Source: Rhizobium sp. BT03
GTDB taxonomy: Bacteria > Pseudomonadota > Alphaproteobacteria > Rhizobiales > Rhizobiaceae
NCBI RefSeq assembly: GCF_030053155.1
Contig: NZ_CP125642.1
Span: forward strand, 310,001 to 374,000
Direction of reading: 5' to 3'
DNA: 64,000 bases
Shown: in pieces, positions 44,780-53,801 of the stretch
Numbering within the stretch: the stretch's first letter is position 1
Layout of the letters: each line of letters opens with the position of its first letter
The notes under the pieces: generated by a model
The model's input: only the letters and a program-made list of their open reading frames with translations
What the model was told of the DNA's origin: nothing
Databases searched by the model: none
Position numbers and translations under genes: made by a program

Positions 44780-45840
44780 TGGATATCGGTATCGGCGACA
44801 GCAGAGATACGGGCGGGGCGGTCCAGACCGATATGCTTCGCTCGGCGCGCTTCCGGGTGGAGCGTGAAGCGCACTGGCGTCAGCTTGATGATCTCGTGAC
44901 GCGGGCCGAAAAGGGTGGCGCGGCAGCGCTCGGCTATGACGAGGTCCGCAATCTCGCCGGCGGCTACAGGCAGGCGATGAACTCGCTGAGCGTGGCGCGC
45001 GACATTTCCCTCGACCGCGCGCTGATCGCCTATCTCGAAAGCCTCTGCGCCCGGGCCTATCTGGTCGTCTATGCGCCGCAGGAAAGCCTCGGCGGCCTGC
45101 TCACCCGGCTGCTGGTGCAGGGCATCCCGCAGGCGGTGCGCCGATCGGCGCTGCCTCTGTTCATCGGTTTCCTGGCCCTCGTTCTGGGCGCGCTTGCCGG
45201 CTACAAGCTCTGCAACAGCGACCCGAGCTGGTTCTATGCCTTTGTGCCGCCGGACCTCGCCGACCAGCGCACCCCGGACGCATCGGCCGAATATCTCCGC
45301 TCGACGATCTATGGCAATGAGGGGCATGACAGCGACAGGCTGGCCGCCTTTTCCGCCTTTCTCTTTTCCCACAACACCACCATCGCCGTGCTGATTTTCA
45401 CGCTCGGCATTTTCGTGTCGCTGCCGAGCTTCATCCTGACCTTTTACAACGGCCTGATCCTGGGCGCCTTCTACGCGATGTTCGCCCGCAAGGGATTGGG
45501 TTACGAGGTGTTCGGCTGGCTTTCGATCCACGGCGTGACCGAGCTTGCGGCCATCGCCATTGCCTGTGCCGGCGGCGCAAGGCTTGGCCTTGCCGTTCTT
45601 CTGCCGGGTGAACGCACGCGCAGGGAGGCGTTGCGCCACCAGGGGCATGATGCCGTCAAGCTCGCGATCCTGGCGGCGCTGATGTTGATCGTGGCGGCCT
45701 TCATCGAAGGCTTCCTGCGCCAGCTGATACAGGATCCGATCTGGCGCCTCGCCGTCGGCTGGGGCATGGGCCTCTTCTGGGTGGGCTGGCTGCTGTTGAG
45801 CGGCCGCGACAGCAAAGTTTCGCGTGAGCCTGTGCGATGA
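44776..45840 (+). CDS. Stage II sporulation protein M (SpoIIM)-like membrane protein
   Basis: 354 residues, start coupled to the DUF58 stop (ATGA). The N-terminal ~110 residues are helical and cytoplasmic. LFIGFLALVLGALAGYKL begins the membrane part; VLIFTLGIFVSLPSFILTFYNGLILGAFYAMFARKGLGYEVFGWLSIHGVTELAAI holds the SpoIIM signature GxxxG...HGxxEL. Five to six helices. In non-sporulating bacteria these proteins occur with MoxR and RDD genes; the function is not known. Confidence 0.88.
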   Translation: MMDIGIGDSRDTGGAVQTDMLRSARFRVEREAHWRQLDDLVTRAEKGGAAALGYDEVRNLAGGYRQAMNSLSVARDISLDRALIAYLESLCARAYLVVYAPQESLGGLLTRLLVQGIPQAVRRSALPLFIGFLALVLGALAGYKLCNSDPSWFYAFVPPDLADQRTPDASAEYLRSTIYGNEGHDSDRLAAFSAFLFSHNTTIAVLIFTLGIFVSLPSFILTFYNGLILGAFYAMFARKGLGYEVFGWLSIHGVTELAAIAIACAGGARLGLAVLLPGERTRREALRHQGHDAVKLAILAALMLIVAAFIEGFLRQLIQDPIWRLAVGWGMGLFWVGWLLLSGRDSKVSREPVR

Positions 45841-46733
45841 ACCAGTCAGTCCAGCACGGCAAGCGCGTCGAACGGTTCATCCCGCCTGAAGGTGTTCCGA
45901 TCACTTTCGCGATCGGCTCCATCGGCAGCCGCCTCGGCGCGCAAATCCTCGACGTCATCTTCACCAATATCCTCATCTTCATCTGCGCCTTCCTGATCGC
46001 CTTCACGGGAATCCTGCCTTCGAACGTCGAGGCGATGCTGATCGTCCTGCTGGGCTTCCTGGTGCGGACGCCCTATTACATTCTCTCCGAGCTCATCTGG
46101 AACGGGCGTACGCCCGGAAAAAAGATAACCGGCATCCGCGTCATCAACGCCAATGGACGGCGGCTGACGCCGCACCAGGTGACCGCGCGCAACCTGATGA
46201 AGGAGGTGGAGATCTTCGGGCCGATGAGCCTTCTGGCATCGGTCGCCACGCAGTCGGGCTGGGAAATCGCTTTGACGAGCGCCTGGCTTCTGGTGGTGGT
46301 GATCGTGCCGCTCGCCAACCGGCGCCGGCAACGGCTTGGCGACATCATCGCCGGCACGCTGGTGATCGACAATCCGCGCTCCGTGCTTTTGTCCGACCTC
46401 GCACTGTCCGCACCCGCCGCCGCCGCGCAGCCGGAGTTCGAATTCCTGCCCGAGCATCTCGATGTCTACGGCAAATATGAGCTGCAGACGCTGGAAGACG
46501 TGCTTCGCGACACGACAAAGAACGCCCAGAGCCAAGAGATCGTCCAGATCGTGCGCACCATCACCCGAAGGATCCGCTATCCCGACACCGTCAAGCCCGG
46601 CCAGGAACTGCTCTTCCTCAACGAATTCTACCGCGCCCAGCGCGAGCATCTGGAGAGCTTGAAGCTATTCGGGACGCTGCGGGAGAATAAGTATCACGAG
46701 CATACGCGGACAGAGGCGAAGAGGCTTGTGTGA
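45837..46733 (+). CDS. RDD-family membrane protein
   Basis: 298 residues, start overlapping the SpoIIM stop as ATGA. PEGVPITFAIGSIGSRLGAQILDVIF carries the RDD-type first helix with the Arg-Asp pair. ELIWNGRTPGKKITGIRVINANGRRLTPHQVTARNLMKEVE is the diagnostic loop, and NRRRQRLGDIIAGTLVID the last motif. The C-terminal ~110 residues are soluble. Last gene of the eight-gene membrane operon DUF805-DUF805-DUF4129-DUF4350-MoxR-DUF58-SpoIIM-RDD. Confidence 0.92.
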   Translation: MNQSVQHGKRVERFIPPEGVPITFAIGSIGSRLGAQILDVIFTNILIFICAFLIAFTGILPSNVEAMLIVLLGFLVRTPYYILSELIWNGRTPGKKITGIRVINANGRRLTPHQVTARNLMKEVEIFGPMSLLASVATQSGWEIALTSAWLLVVVIVPLANRRRQRLGDIIAGTLVIDNPRSVLLSDLALSAPAAAAQPEFEFLPEHLDVYGKYELQTLEDVLRDTTKNAQSQEIVQIVRTITRRIRYPDTVKPGQELLFLNEFYRAQREHLESLKLFGTLRENKYHEHTRTEAKRLV

Positions 46734-46952
46734 GACGGCGAATGCGCAGGCAGGCCCGAGCGTGTGGCATCGTCACCTCTCGACCACGCGGGCACATGCC
46801 GTACCCAGCCACAAGGTGATGCGGAAGGTCATTCTTGAGAAAGCCAAGTGGTGGCAATGATGGGGGCCGCACGGCACAGCGCCAACGACGATCCCAATGG
46901 CCTTTTCAGGAGCGGCACGCGGCGGGACGGCTGCGTCGGTCGGAAGTCGGAC

Positions 46953-47696
46953 CTATCGCAATAGATGCGCTGCCAAAAAATCGGCTGCGTTCCGGTGTGC
47001 TGCCTCAGCGATTGGGCTTGCCGATCTCAGGAAAAAATCGTGCGCCCCGCCTTCATAAACATTAAATGCAACGGACCCTCCAAGCTGTTGTATCGTCCGT
47101 TGCAGCTCCCGGCCGGTCGACAAGGGAAATGTACGATCAGCACTTCCCCAGATCAGCAGTAAGGGCGGCAATGAACGGACAGGTTGCGAATAGCCGTTCG
47201 GGAAGGCGCCATCGACCAACACCACAGCGTCAATATCGGCGCGTCCAACCGTAGCGGCCGCAGCGATTTGCGCGCCGAGGGAGATTCCGAGGACGCCAAC
47301 CTTACCGCCGTGACGCGGCTGCCCCTCAAGATAGGCGGCCACGCCCTGAACGGCCGATATCCACTCCGGCAATCGCTGCGCATAGAAGACGATCCGCGCA
47401 CGCGCATCGGTCGCTGTGGCAATGGCGTCAATGTCGGCCGGCGACAGGACGTGAACGAGATAGACATTCAATCCAGCAGCGCGGAACGTCTTGCTGATCT
47501 CATCATAAGCGATCGCTCCAAAGCCCTTGCTGCCGCTCAAGATCAAAACAGCCGGACATGTTGCCTTCGCGCAGTTCCCGAAGCTCTCGATCAGAATCCG
47601 GCCGCCCGGCGTCGATACGGTGAATTGCTGCCGGGATGCATGAGCATTGCCAAACATAAACGCGAGAAAAACGAGGATGCATGAAAACAAGCGCAT
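46953..47696 (-). CDS. Secreted alpha/beta hydrolase (dienelactone hydrolase-like)
   Basis: 247 residues from the ATG at 47696, giving the signal peptide MRLFSCILVFLAFMFGNAHA; a TTG at 47717 is possible. GKVGVLGISLGAQIAAAA is the nucleophile elbow GxSxG, LLLIWGSADRTFPL carries the acid and YEGGAHDFF the catalytic His. A pair of Cys (NCAKATC) may form a disulfide in the periplasm. Substrate unknown. Base composition is somewhat lower in GC than neighbours. It is convergent with the RDD gene, with a 219-base gap that shows nothing assignable. Confidence 0.82.
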   Translation of the reverse strand: MRLFSCILVFLAFMFGNAHASRQQFTVSTPGGRILIESFGNCAKATCPAVLILSGSKGFGAIAYDEISKTFRAAGLNVYLVHVLSPADIDAIATATDARARIVFYAQRLPEWISAVQGVAAYLEGQPRHGGKVGVLGISLGAQIAAAATVGRADIDAVVLVDGAFPNGYSQPVRSLPPLLLIWGSADRTFPLSTGRELQRTIQQLGGSVAFNVYEGGAHDFFLRSASPIAEAAHRNAADFLAAHLLR

Positions 47697-47783
47697 TTGT
47701 TTCTCAAACTCTGCCAAAGTACAAAAACTAGGAGTCTTACGAGCGCCAAGGACCGCTTGGGGCTTATGGCCTCCAAGCCGCCT

Positions 47784-48662
47784 CTACGGCAGAAACAACA
47801 CATTATACTGATCGAATTCCCCCGGCAGATCCCGCACCTTCATCTCCTCCTCGCGATCCTCGAAGAGGACGAGGCAATCCTCATAATAGCCGGCGAGCAT
47901 GGAGACGAAGGCTCTCGTGCCCTCGGCTCCGTAGAACAGCGGCGTGAACTCCATGTGGAGCGGCACGCGGCGGGTAAGCAGGGGCTGCATCGAGCGGCAG
48001 GCGATCGGCTCGTAGCCTTCGATATCCATCCAGACGAGGCCGATTGCTCCAGGATCGATCGAGAGGTCGCTAAGGATCTCGGAGACCGGCTTCACCGGCA
48101 CGCTGATCTTTCTGTCGGTCGGGTTCTGGCGGAGGGCGCTGCTCTTGCCGTGATTGTTGCGGTTGAGGAAGAAGTCGATCTCGCCGTCGTGCTCGCCGGC
48201 GGCGCAGTTGACGAGGCGGACCTTTTCCGTGAGCCGGTTCTGGCGGATGTTGAGTTCAAGCAGCGGGAAATTGCGCGGGTCGGGCTCGATGCTGACAATA
48301 TTGGCATAGGTGCCGCTCAAGGCGAAATAGACGGTCTGGGTGCCGATATTGCCGCCGATCTCGAGCAGCGTCGTGTCTTTTCTGAGCAGGCCGCGCTCGC
48401 GCAGGATGGCGATCAGCCGGTCGACCGCCTCGCGCTCGAAATGGCCCTTCCGGAAGACCTTGCGGCCGATATAATCCGAAGGTGAGAAAGTCATCAGATG
48501 GTCGCCGGCATCGACGGTCATCGAGACGACGCGCGGGCCGATATTTTCGATCAGCAGGCGGCGGCCGAAGCGGGTGTCGAAGAAGCGCGAGGCCGCGGCA
48601 TTGCGCGCCTTGCGCAGCCGGCGGCTCCAATATTTGGCGGTCAGCCAGGGTGTGCCGGGCAT
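47784..48662 (-). CDS. FkbM-family SAM-dependent methyltransferase
   Basis: 292 residues. TLLEIGGNIGTQTVYFALSG is SAM motif I, NIVSIEPDPRNFPLLELNIRQN motif II with the acidic residue, VRLVNCAAGEHDGEIDFF and LVWMDIEGYEPIACRSM the FkbM-specific blocks. FkbM enzymes O-methylate sugars or small molecules. The ATG overlaps the stop of the CyaC-like cyclase by one base (TGATG), so the two are co-translated, an unexpected partnership. Confidence 0.9.
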   Translation of the reverse strand: MPGTPWLTAKYWSRRLRKARNAAASRFFDTRFGRRLLIENIGPRVVSMTVDAGDHLMTFSPSDYIGRKVFRKGHFEREAVDRLIAILRERGLLRKDTTLLEIGGNIGTQTVYFALSGTYANIVSIEPDPRNFPLLELNIRQNRLTEKVRLVNCAAGEHDGEIDFFLNRNNHGKSSALRQNPTDRKISVPVKPVSEILSDLSIDPGAIGLVWMDIEGYEPIACRSMQPLLTRRVPLHMEFTPLFYGAEGTRAFVSMLAGYYEDCLVLFEDREEEMKVRDLPGEFDQYNVLFLP

Positions 48663-50380
48663 CAGTCTTTTCCTTCGAGCGGTTCTGCCGCTTTCTCTCT
48701 CGGAATGACATAGACTTTCAAGGGTAGCGCCCGGCCGCGCACGCTGATGTCGCGGCTTTCGATGCCGGAAAGATCGGCGCCGGAAAGGCTTGCCACCGGC
48801 TCGGAGATGACGATCGCCGCTTCGAACTCCTTGGCCGCACTTTCCAGCCGGCTCGCGACATTCACAGTATCGCCGATCGCCGTCATGCTGCGGACCCGGC
48901 CGTAGCCCATCGTGCCGACCACGGCCGGGCCGGTGTGGATGCCGATCGCGATGCGCAGCGGCAGCGCCAGTTCCTCGGCGAGTTCGGCGGCCAGTTTCTC
49001 GATCTCGGCGACGATCGCCGCGGCCGCCTTCAGCGCCTGGCGGCAGGCTTCTTCAGGGGCGGTGTTGAGGCCGAAGAGCGCCATGGCGCCGTCGCCGATG
49101 AACTTGTCGAGTCGCCCGCCCGCCTGCTCCACCGCCTTGCCGATGATGGCGAAATAGCGGTTCAGCAGGAAGACGACGTCGAAGGGCAGGCGCGTCTCCG
49201 TCAGCGTGGTGAAATGGCGGATATCGACGAAGAGCACGGCGATCTCGCGTTCGCGCCCCGGGCTGGTCTCCTGGCTGTTGACGGGAAGGGCTGCTTCGAG
49301 CGCCGGCACCAGCAACGGCGCCACCGCGACATCGCGGTTCGGGCGAAGCTGGCAGGCAAGCCGCACATCCGGGCCGGCATTGATGCGCCTCAGCGTCGTC
49401 TGTTCCATCTTGTCGGGAACCGGCAGGCTTTCGTAATCGCCGAGGATCTGCACCCGGCAGGTGGAGCACTGGCCCTTGCCGCCGCAGACGGCATAATGCG
49501 GCAGCCCGCCGAGCCGGCTTGCCTCCAGCACCGAGAAGCCACGCGGCACACGGATCACCTCGCCGCCCGGATAATGCACGGCCACCTGATCGAGGCGCTC
49601 CTTCAGCTTGCGCCGGGCCCGGGCGGCGACGACGATCAGCAGCGAGGCCGAGAAGGCGCCGTAGAGCCCGGCGCGGATCGCCGAGACCTGACGGTGAACC
49701 TCCGGGTTCGAGCCGTAACGGGCATTGACCGTCGCCTTATAGGGGCTGTTGGCGATTGCCTGCTGATAGGACGGGTCGGCGAGTGTGCGGCCCATTTCGA
49801 CGAAGCCGAGCAGCGAGAGCACCGGCACGAGGATCGCCAGCGCCAGCAGCAGCGGCGCCAGGCCCGGGTACCAGGGGCGGTAGCGCAGCCAGAAATGCAG
49901 GCCGATGCAGCCGTGGATCCAGACGGCGACGAGGCCGAATGCCTGCCGCAAGCCGTTCGCCGGCGCCCTGATCCACAGCGAGCCGACGACCGTCTCGTAG
50001 TCATCGATATAGCCGTAGAGTTCATGGGCAATGCGGGTGCCGATGACATGATCGATGAGAAGCAGCGGGATCAGCAGGCCGAGGACGATCTGCGCCATTT
50101 CGCCCTTTGGCATGACCAGGCTGCGTCGCATATAGATGGCGCGCAGCACCAGCGCCATGTGGGTGAGAACCGACGAATAGAAGATGACGGTCCCGAGAGG
50201 ATTGCGCCAGATCGCCATGAACAGCCGGGCGGCTTTATCGGCCGCGGAGACTGAAATCAGGCCGATCGCATGGTTCGACAAATGCATCAGGACGAAGACG
50301 AAAATGACGAGGCCGGAACCAAGCCTCGCCCTTCTGATCGTGCGCTCCGAAAAAATCCCTGTGGCCGAGACCGTCGTCAT
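48662..50380 (-). CDS. cyaC: CyaC-like adenylate cyclase with diheme-type membrane anchor and 2Fe-2S domain
   Basis: 572 residues. The N-terminal ~265 residues form six helices like the cytochrome b anchor of succinate dehydrogenase, with His residues (MHLSNHAIG, THMALV, DHVIG, WIHGCIGLHFW) suited to bind heme b. A ferredoxin domain follows with Cys ligands C299, C305, C308 and C343. The class III cyclase domain has metal aspartates D386 (VDIRHF) and D430 (GDGAMALFG) and the standard AIGDTVNVASRLE motif. It matches Sinorhizobium CyaC, described as a quinone/redox-responsive cyclase. Coupled to the FkbM gene downstream. Confidence 0.9.
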   Translation of the reverse strand: MTTVSATGIFSERTIRRARLGSGLVIFVFVLMHLSNHAIGLISVSAADKAARLFMAIWRNPLGTVIFYSSVLTHMALVLRAIYMRRSLVMPKGEMAQIVLGLLIPLLLIDHVIGTRIAHELYGYIDDYETVVGSLWIRAPANGLRQAFGLVAVWIHGCIGLHFWLRYRPWYPGLAPLLLALAILVPVLSLLGFVEMGRTLADPSYQQAIANSPYKATVNARYGSNPEVHRQVSAIRAGLYGAFSASLLIVVAARARRKLKERLDQVAVHYPGGEVIRVPRGFSVLEASRLGGLPHYAVCGGKGQCSTCRVQILGDYESLPVPDKMEQTTLRRINAGPDVRLACQLRPNRDVAVAPLLVPALEAALPVNSQETSPGREREIAVLFVDIRHFTTLTETRLPFDVVFLLNRYFAIIGKAVEQAGGRLDKFIGDGAMALFGLNTAPEEACRQALKAAAAIVAEIEKLAAELAEELALPLRIAIGIHTGPAVVGTMGYGRVRSMTAIGDTVNVASRLESAAKEFEAAIVISEPVASLSGADLSGIESRDISVRGRALPLKVYVIPREKAAEPLEGKD

Positions 50381-50560
50381 TCATTCCCGTTCTTGTCGAT
50401 GCAACCGCAGGCTCATAGAAATTGAGAAAGAGGCGGAATTGCTTCCATCGCGATCACATTCCATATGCTTATGCGCAAGTTTTAGGGAAATGGACAATAG
50501 CGGAGTTTCGCCCGCGGCCATGCCGGTTGGAAACACTGTGTCTTCATATGAGGGTTATGC

Positions 50561-51655
50561 ATGCGGGTGGCTTTCTACGCGCCGATGAAATCGCCGAACC
50601 ATCCGGTGCCGTCGGGCGACCGGCTGATGGCGCGGCTGTTGATCCGGGCGCTGGAGCTTGCCGGCCATGAGGTCGAGGTCGTCTCGGAATTCCGCACCTA
50701 TGCCGCGACCCCGGAAGCGGCAGCCGCGCTCGAACCGGCGATCGGTGCCGAGCTGCGGCGGCTGCGGGAAAAATGGGCATCAGTGCCGCGGCCCCATCTG
50801 TGGTTCTGCTACCATCCCTATTACAAATCGCCCGACCCGTTCGGGCCGGTGATCTCCGCCGAATTCGCCATTCCCTATGTCACCGCCGAAGCCTCCTATG
50901 CGGCCAAACGCGACAGCACCGGCTGGGCGGCTCAGCAGAGGCGCGTGGGGCAGGCGATCCTGCAGGCGGCGGTCAATATCAGCTTCACCGGGCGCGATGA
51001 GGCCGGGCTTGCGGCGGCCTTTCCGCAGGCGCGGCTTGCTCGTCTGAAGCCCTTCATCGACACGGCGCTGTTCGAGACGGTGTCACTGGTGCCCGATCCG
51101 CTGCGTCTGATGGTGGTGGCGATGATGCGGGCCGGCGACAAGATGGAAAGTTATGCCATGCTTGCAAAAGCGCTGCGGCTGATCGAAGACCGGCCCTGGA
51201 CGCTTGCCGTCATCGGCGATGGCCCGATGCGCCGGGAGGTGCAGGCGCTGTTTTCCGCCTTTCCCGCCGGCCGCATCAAATGGCTGGGCGAGCTAAATGG
51301 GGCTGAGATCGCCGGCCTGCTCGGGCGCGGCGGCCTTTATGTCTGGCCGGGCTGCGGCGAGGCCTACGGCCTTGCCTATCTCGAAGCCCAGGCTGCCGGC
51401 CTGCCCGTCGTCGCGCAGGAGACGGCGGGGGTGCCTGCGGTGGTCGAGCCCGGGGTGACCGGCCTGCTGACGCGGGATGGCGATGTCGCCGCCTATGCCG
51501 CGGCCGTGGCTGCCCTGCTGGACGAGGGGGAGAGGCGCGACGCGATGGGGCAGGCGGCGCGCCGCTTCGTGCTCAGGGAGCGCTCGCTGGCAAGCGCCGC
51601 CGGGATTTTGGACGGAATTTTGCGAGCCAATGCGGCAACAGGAGTGATGGAATGA
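50561..51655 (+). CDS. Glycosyltransferase family 4 protein
   Basis: 364 residues, ATG with GAGGG seven bases upstream. RVAFYAPMKSPNHPVPSGDRLMARLLIRALELAGHEV is the N-terminal GT4 domain start, and YVWPGCGEAYGLAYLEAQAAGLPVVAQETAGVPAVVEPGVTGLL holds the E-x7-E donor motif (GEAYGLAYLEA). Divergent from the cyclase gene. It is translationally coupled (ATGA) to a polysaccharide deacetylase-like gene, suggesting a two-step synthesis or modification of a surface glycan. Confidence 0.9.
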   Translation: MRVAFYAPMKSPNHPVPSGDRLMARLLIRALELAGHEVEVVSEFRTYAATPEAAAALEPAIGAELRRLREKWASVPRPHLWFCYHPYYKSPDPFGPVISAEFAIPYVTAEASYAAKRDSTGWAAQQRRVGQAILQAAVNISFTGRDEAGLAAAFPQARLARLKPFIDTALFETVSLVPDPLRLMVVAMMRAGDKMESYAMLAKALRLIEDRPWTLAVIGDGPMRREVQALFSAFPAGRIKWLGELNGAEIAGLLGRGGLYVWPGCGEAYGLAYLEAQAAGLPVVAQETAGVPAVVEPGVTGLLTRDGDVAAYAAAVAALLDEGERRDAMGQAARRFVLRERSLASAAGILDGILRANAATGVME

Positions 51656-52404
51656 CCAACATGACGAGCTGGGAGCCGCTACGCCGCGAACTCGACCGCT
51701 GGCAGGCCGCCGGCCGTGTGGCCCGCTTGTGGCTGCGCGACGACGATGCGATCGAGCCGACGCCTGATCTGGAGAGGCTGCTGGCGTTAACCGGCGAAAA
51801 CAAGGTGCCACTGACGCTTGCCGTCATTCCCGGCCTGACGGGCGAGGCACTGGCGGCGCGGCTGGCGGCAGAGGCGGGCGTTACGGTTGCCGTGCATGGC
51901 TGGTCGCATAGCAATCATGCGGGGCCGGAGCGGAAGAAGCAGGAGCTTGGCAGTGAACGGCCGGCGGAGATCGTGCTCGGCGAGCTGAGCGACGGGTTCC
52001 GGCTGCTGCAGCGGCTCTATCCGGCCCGCTTCCTGCCGGTGCTGGTGCCGCCATGGAACCGGATCGACGCCGCCCTCATCCCGGCGCTGCCGGACCTCGG
52101 TTTTACAGCGCTTTCGGTCTATGGGCGAGCAAGCCAGGGCGGGCCGATACCGCTTCTCAACACCCATGTCGACATTATCGACTGGCACGGCACCCGCGGT
52201 GGACGGAGCGAGGCGGAACTGGTGGCCGAGTTGGTGGCGGAATTGCGCGACCGCTTTGCCGGCAGCGACGAGCCGATCGGCGTGCTCGCCCACCATCTGG
52301 TGCATGACGCCGCCGCCTGGGGTTTCCTGTCGGCCCTGTTTGCCGCAACGGGACGGCATCCCGCCGTCCACTGGTCGGCGGCATCGGCACTTCTCAAGCC
52401 GTGA
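51652..52404 (+). CDS. Polysaccharide deacetylase-like protein (CE4/NodB fold)
   Basis: 250 residues, start overlapping the glycosyltransferase stop (ATGA). ARLWLRDDDAIEPTPDLERLL has the Asp-rich first motif of the NodB barrel, VTVAVHGWSHSNH the HxxxH metal motif, FLPVLVPPWNRID the substrate-groove motif, and GVLAHHLVHD the final His motif. No signal peptide is visible, so it would act in the cytoplasm or with the glycosyltransferase at the membrane. Predicted to remove N- or O-acetyl groups from a glycan; substrate unknown. Confidence 0.82.
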   Translation: MTNMTSWEPLRRELDRWQAAGRVARLWLRDDDAIEPTPDLERLLALTGENKVPLTLAVIPGLTGEALAARLAAEAGVTVAVHGWSHSNHAGPERKKQELGSERPAEIVLGELSDGFRLLQRLYPARFLPVLVPPWNRIDAALIPALPDLGFTALSVYGRASQGGPIPLLNTHVDIIDWHGTRGGRSEAELVAELVAELRDRFAGSDEPIGVLAHHLVHDAAAWGFLSALFAATGRHPAVHWSAASALLKP

Positions 52405-52438
52405 GGTTTGCCGGTCCGGTGACCGATCAGTTAGCCGA

Positions 52439-53335
52439 TCAACTGGGATGAACGCGCCCGAGGAAATCTCGCATCAGTGCGGTGACCTCTTCGAGATGCG
52501 TCTCGAGCAGCCAGTGGCCGCCGCCGAGCAGATGCAGTTCCGCATCCGGCAGATCGTGGAGATAGGCGCGCGCCGATTGTTCCGGCATGTAGTGGTCGTT
52601 GGGACCCCAGACGATCAAGGCCGGAGGCCGGTTTTCCCGGAGATATTTCCGGTGCTGCGGAAACCACGCCCGGTTCTCCTTCAGCCCGGCGATCAGGTCG
52701 ATGGCGATTTCCTTGCGCTGCGGCGTCATCAGCGACCAGTGCAGCGTCCAGAGATCCGGCGGGACGGCGGCGTCCAGAGGCTGCGGCAGGTCGTTGAGGA
52801 ATTCCTCCTTGAAGGTCGCCTCGCTGATCGCCTCGGCCAGCACCTTCCTCATCTCCGATCGCGGCAGCGACCACGTCGCCTCGATATCCGCATATTTCGG
52901 CCCGAGCGCATCCTCATAGGGGATGTCGCCGTTCTGGATGATCAGCGCCACGATGCGCCTGGGATCCTTGATGGCCAGTCGCGCACCGGTGGGCGAGCCA
53001 AAATCGTGGAGGTAAAGGGCGAAGCGGTCGATCTCCAGCACGTCGACGAGAGCCTCCAGCCAGGTGGCGTAGCCATCGAAGCTGTAGTTGAAGTCGTCGG
53101 GCGTGCCGCTATAGCCGGCGCCGGGAAAGTCCGGCGCAATCAACCGCCAGCGGTCGGCCAGGCGCGGCATGAGGTTGCGGAATTCATAGGAGGAGCAGGG
53201 ATATCCATGCGGCAGCAGCAAGACAGGCGCACCGCGTCTTCCGGCTTCGCGATAAAACGTCTCGATGCCGGCAACGGTGATCCGGCGATGCTGGACGAGG
53301 GCCGCCGTCGGAGCGTCTCCGGCTGCGCCGCTCAT
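52439..53335 (-). CDS. Alpha/beta hydrolase (epoxide hydrolase / haloalkane dehalogenase-like)
   Basis: 298 residues. VLLLPHGYPCSSYEFRNLMP is the oxyanion-hole HGxP region, FALYLHDFGSPTGARLA the nucleophile elbow with Asp at the nucleophile position, and GGGHWLLETHLEEV the catalytic His segment. Use of Asp as nucleophile groups it with epoxide hydrolases and dehalogenases instead of esterases. The ATG overlaps the GFA-protein stop (ATGA), so they are co-translated. Confidence 0.85.
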   Translation of the reverse strand: MSGAAGDAPTAALVQHRRITVAGIETFYREAGRRGAPVLLLPHGYPCSSYEFRNLMPRLADRWRLIAPDFPGAGYSGTPDDFNYSFDGYATWLEALVDVLEIDRFALYLHDFGSPTGARLAIKDPRRIVALIIQNGDIPYEDALGPKYADIEATWSLPRSEMRKVLAEAISEATFKEEFLNDLPQPLDAAVPPDLWTLHWSLMTPQRKEIAIDLIAGLKENRAWFPQHRKYLRENRPPALIVWGPNDHYMPEQSARAYLHDLPDAELHLLGGGHWLLETHLEEVTALMRDFLGRVHPS

Positions 53336-53706
53336 CGTCGGTCTTCCTCAAACTGCTCGGCGCCCTCGACCGGCCGCAGCCACGCTTCCCGACGCTTGAT
53401 CCAGAGTTCGTAGCTCGGCACGAGCGGCGTCGGCGCCTCGGACAGGATGCCGAGCTTGATTTCCGCCTCCTCGTCATCGACGGAAAACAGCCGCGAACCG
53501 CAGCCGGTGCAGAAATGCCGGCCTTGGAACGCGCCGGTTTTCCCCACATGTTCGAACTGGCCGGCGGGCCAGATCCCATAGAAGGTGAAGGCCGAACCGC
53601 TTTCCTTCCTGCAGTCCATGCAATGGCAGATCCCAACACGAATGGGTTCGCCGCGAACGGAGATGCGCACTTGCCCGCAAAGGCATTGTCCGGAAAATAC
53701 GGTCAT
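53332..53706 (-). CDS. GFA-family zinc protein
   Basis: 124 residues. GQCLCGQVRISVRGEP is the N-terminal CxC zinc motif, ICHCMDCRKESGSAF the CxxC pair, and FCTGCGSRLFS the third Cys pair, all conserved in the glutathione-dependent formaldehyde-activating (GFA) family. Most members have no proven activity. First gene of a two-gene unit with the alpha/beta hydrolase. Confidence 0.9.
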   Translation of the reverse strand: MTVFSGQCLCGQVRISVRGEPIRVGICHCMDCRKESGSAFTFYGIWPAGQFEHVGKTGAFQGRHFCTGCGSRLFSVDDEEAEIKLGILSEAPTPLVPSYELWIKRREAWLRPVEGAEQFEEDRR

Positions 53707-53801
53707 GGCTGATACCCGTTTCGACGATCTTGCGATGCTGTGAAAACGGTCCGGCTCGGGATCGGTTCCCCGCTGCAGGCGGCAAAAGCGGCCTGCAGCT
53801 G

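Noticed and set aside
46734..46952. Short plus-strand frames between the RDD gene and the alpha/beta hydrolase
   Set aside because: No ribosome sites or recognisable motifs; looks like plain spacer between convergent genes.
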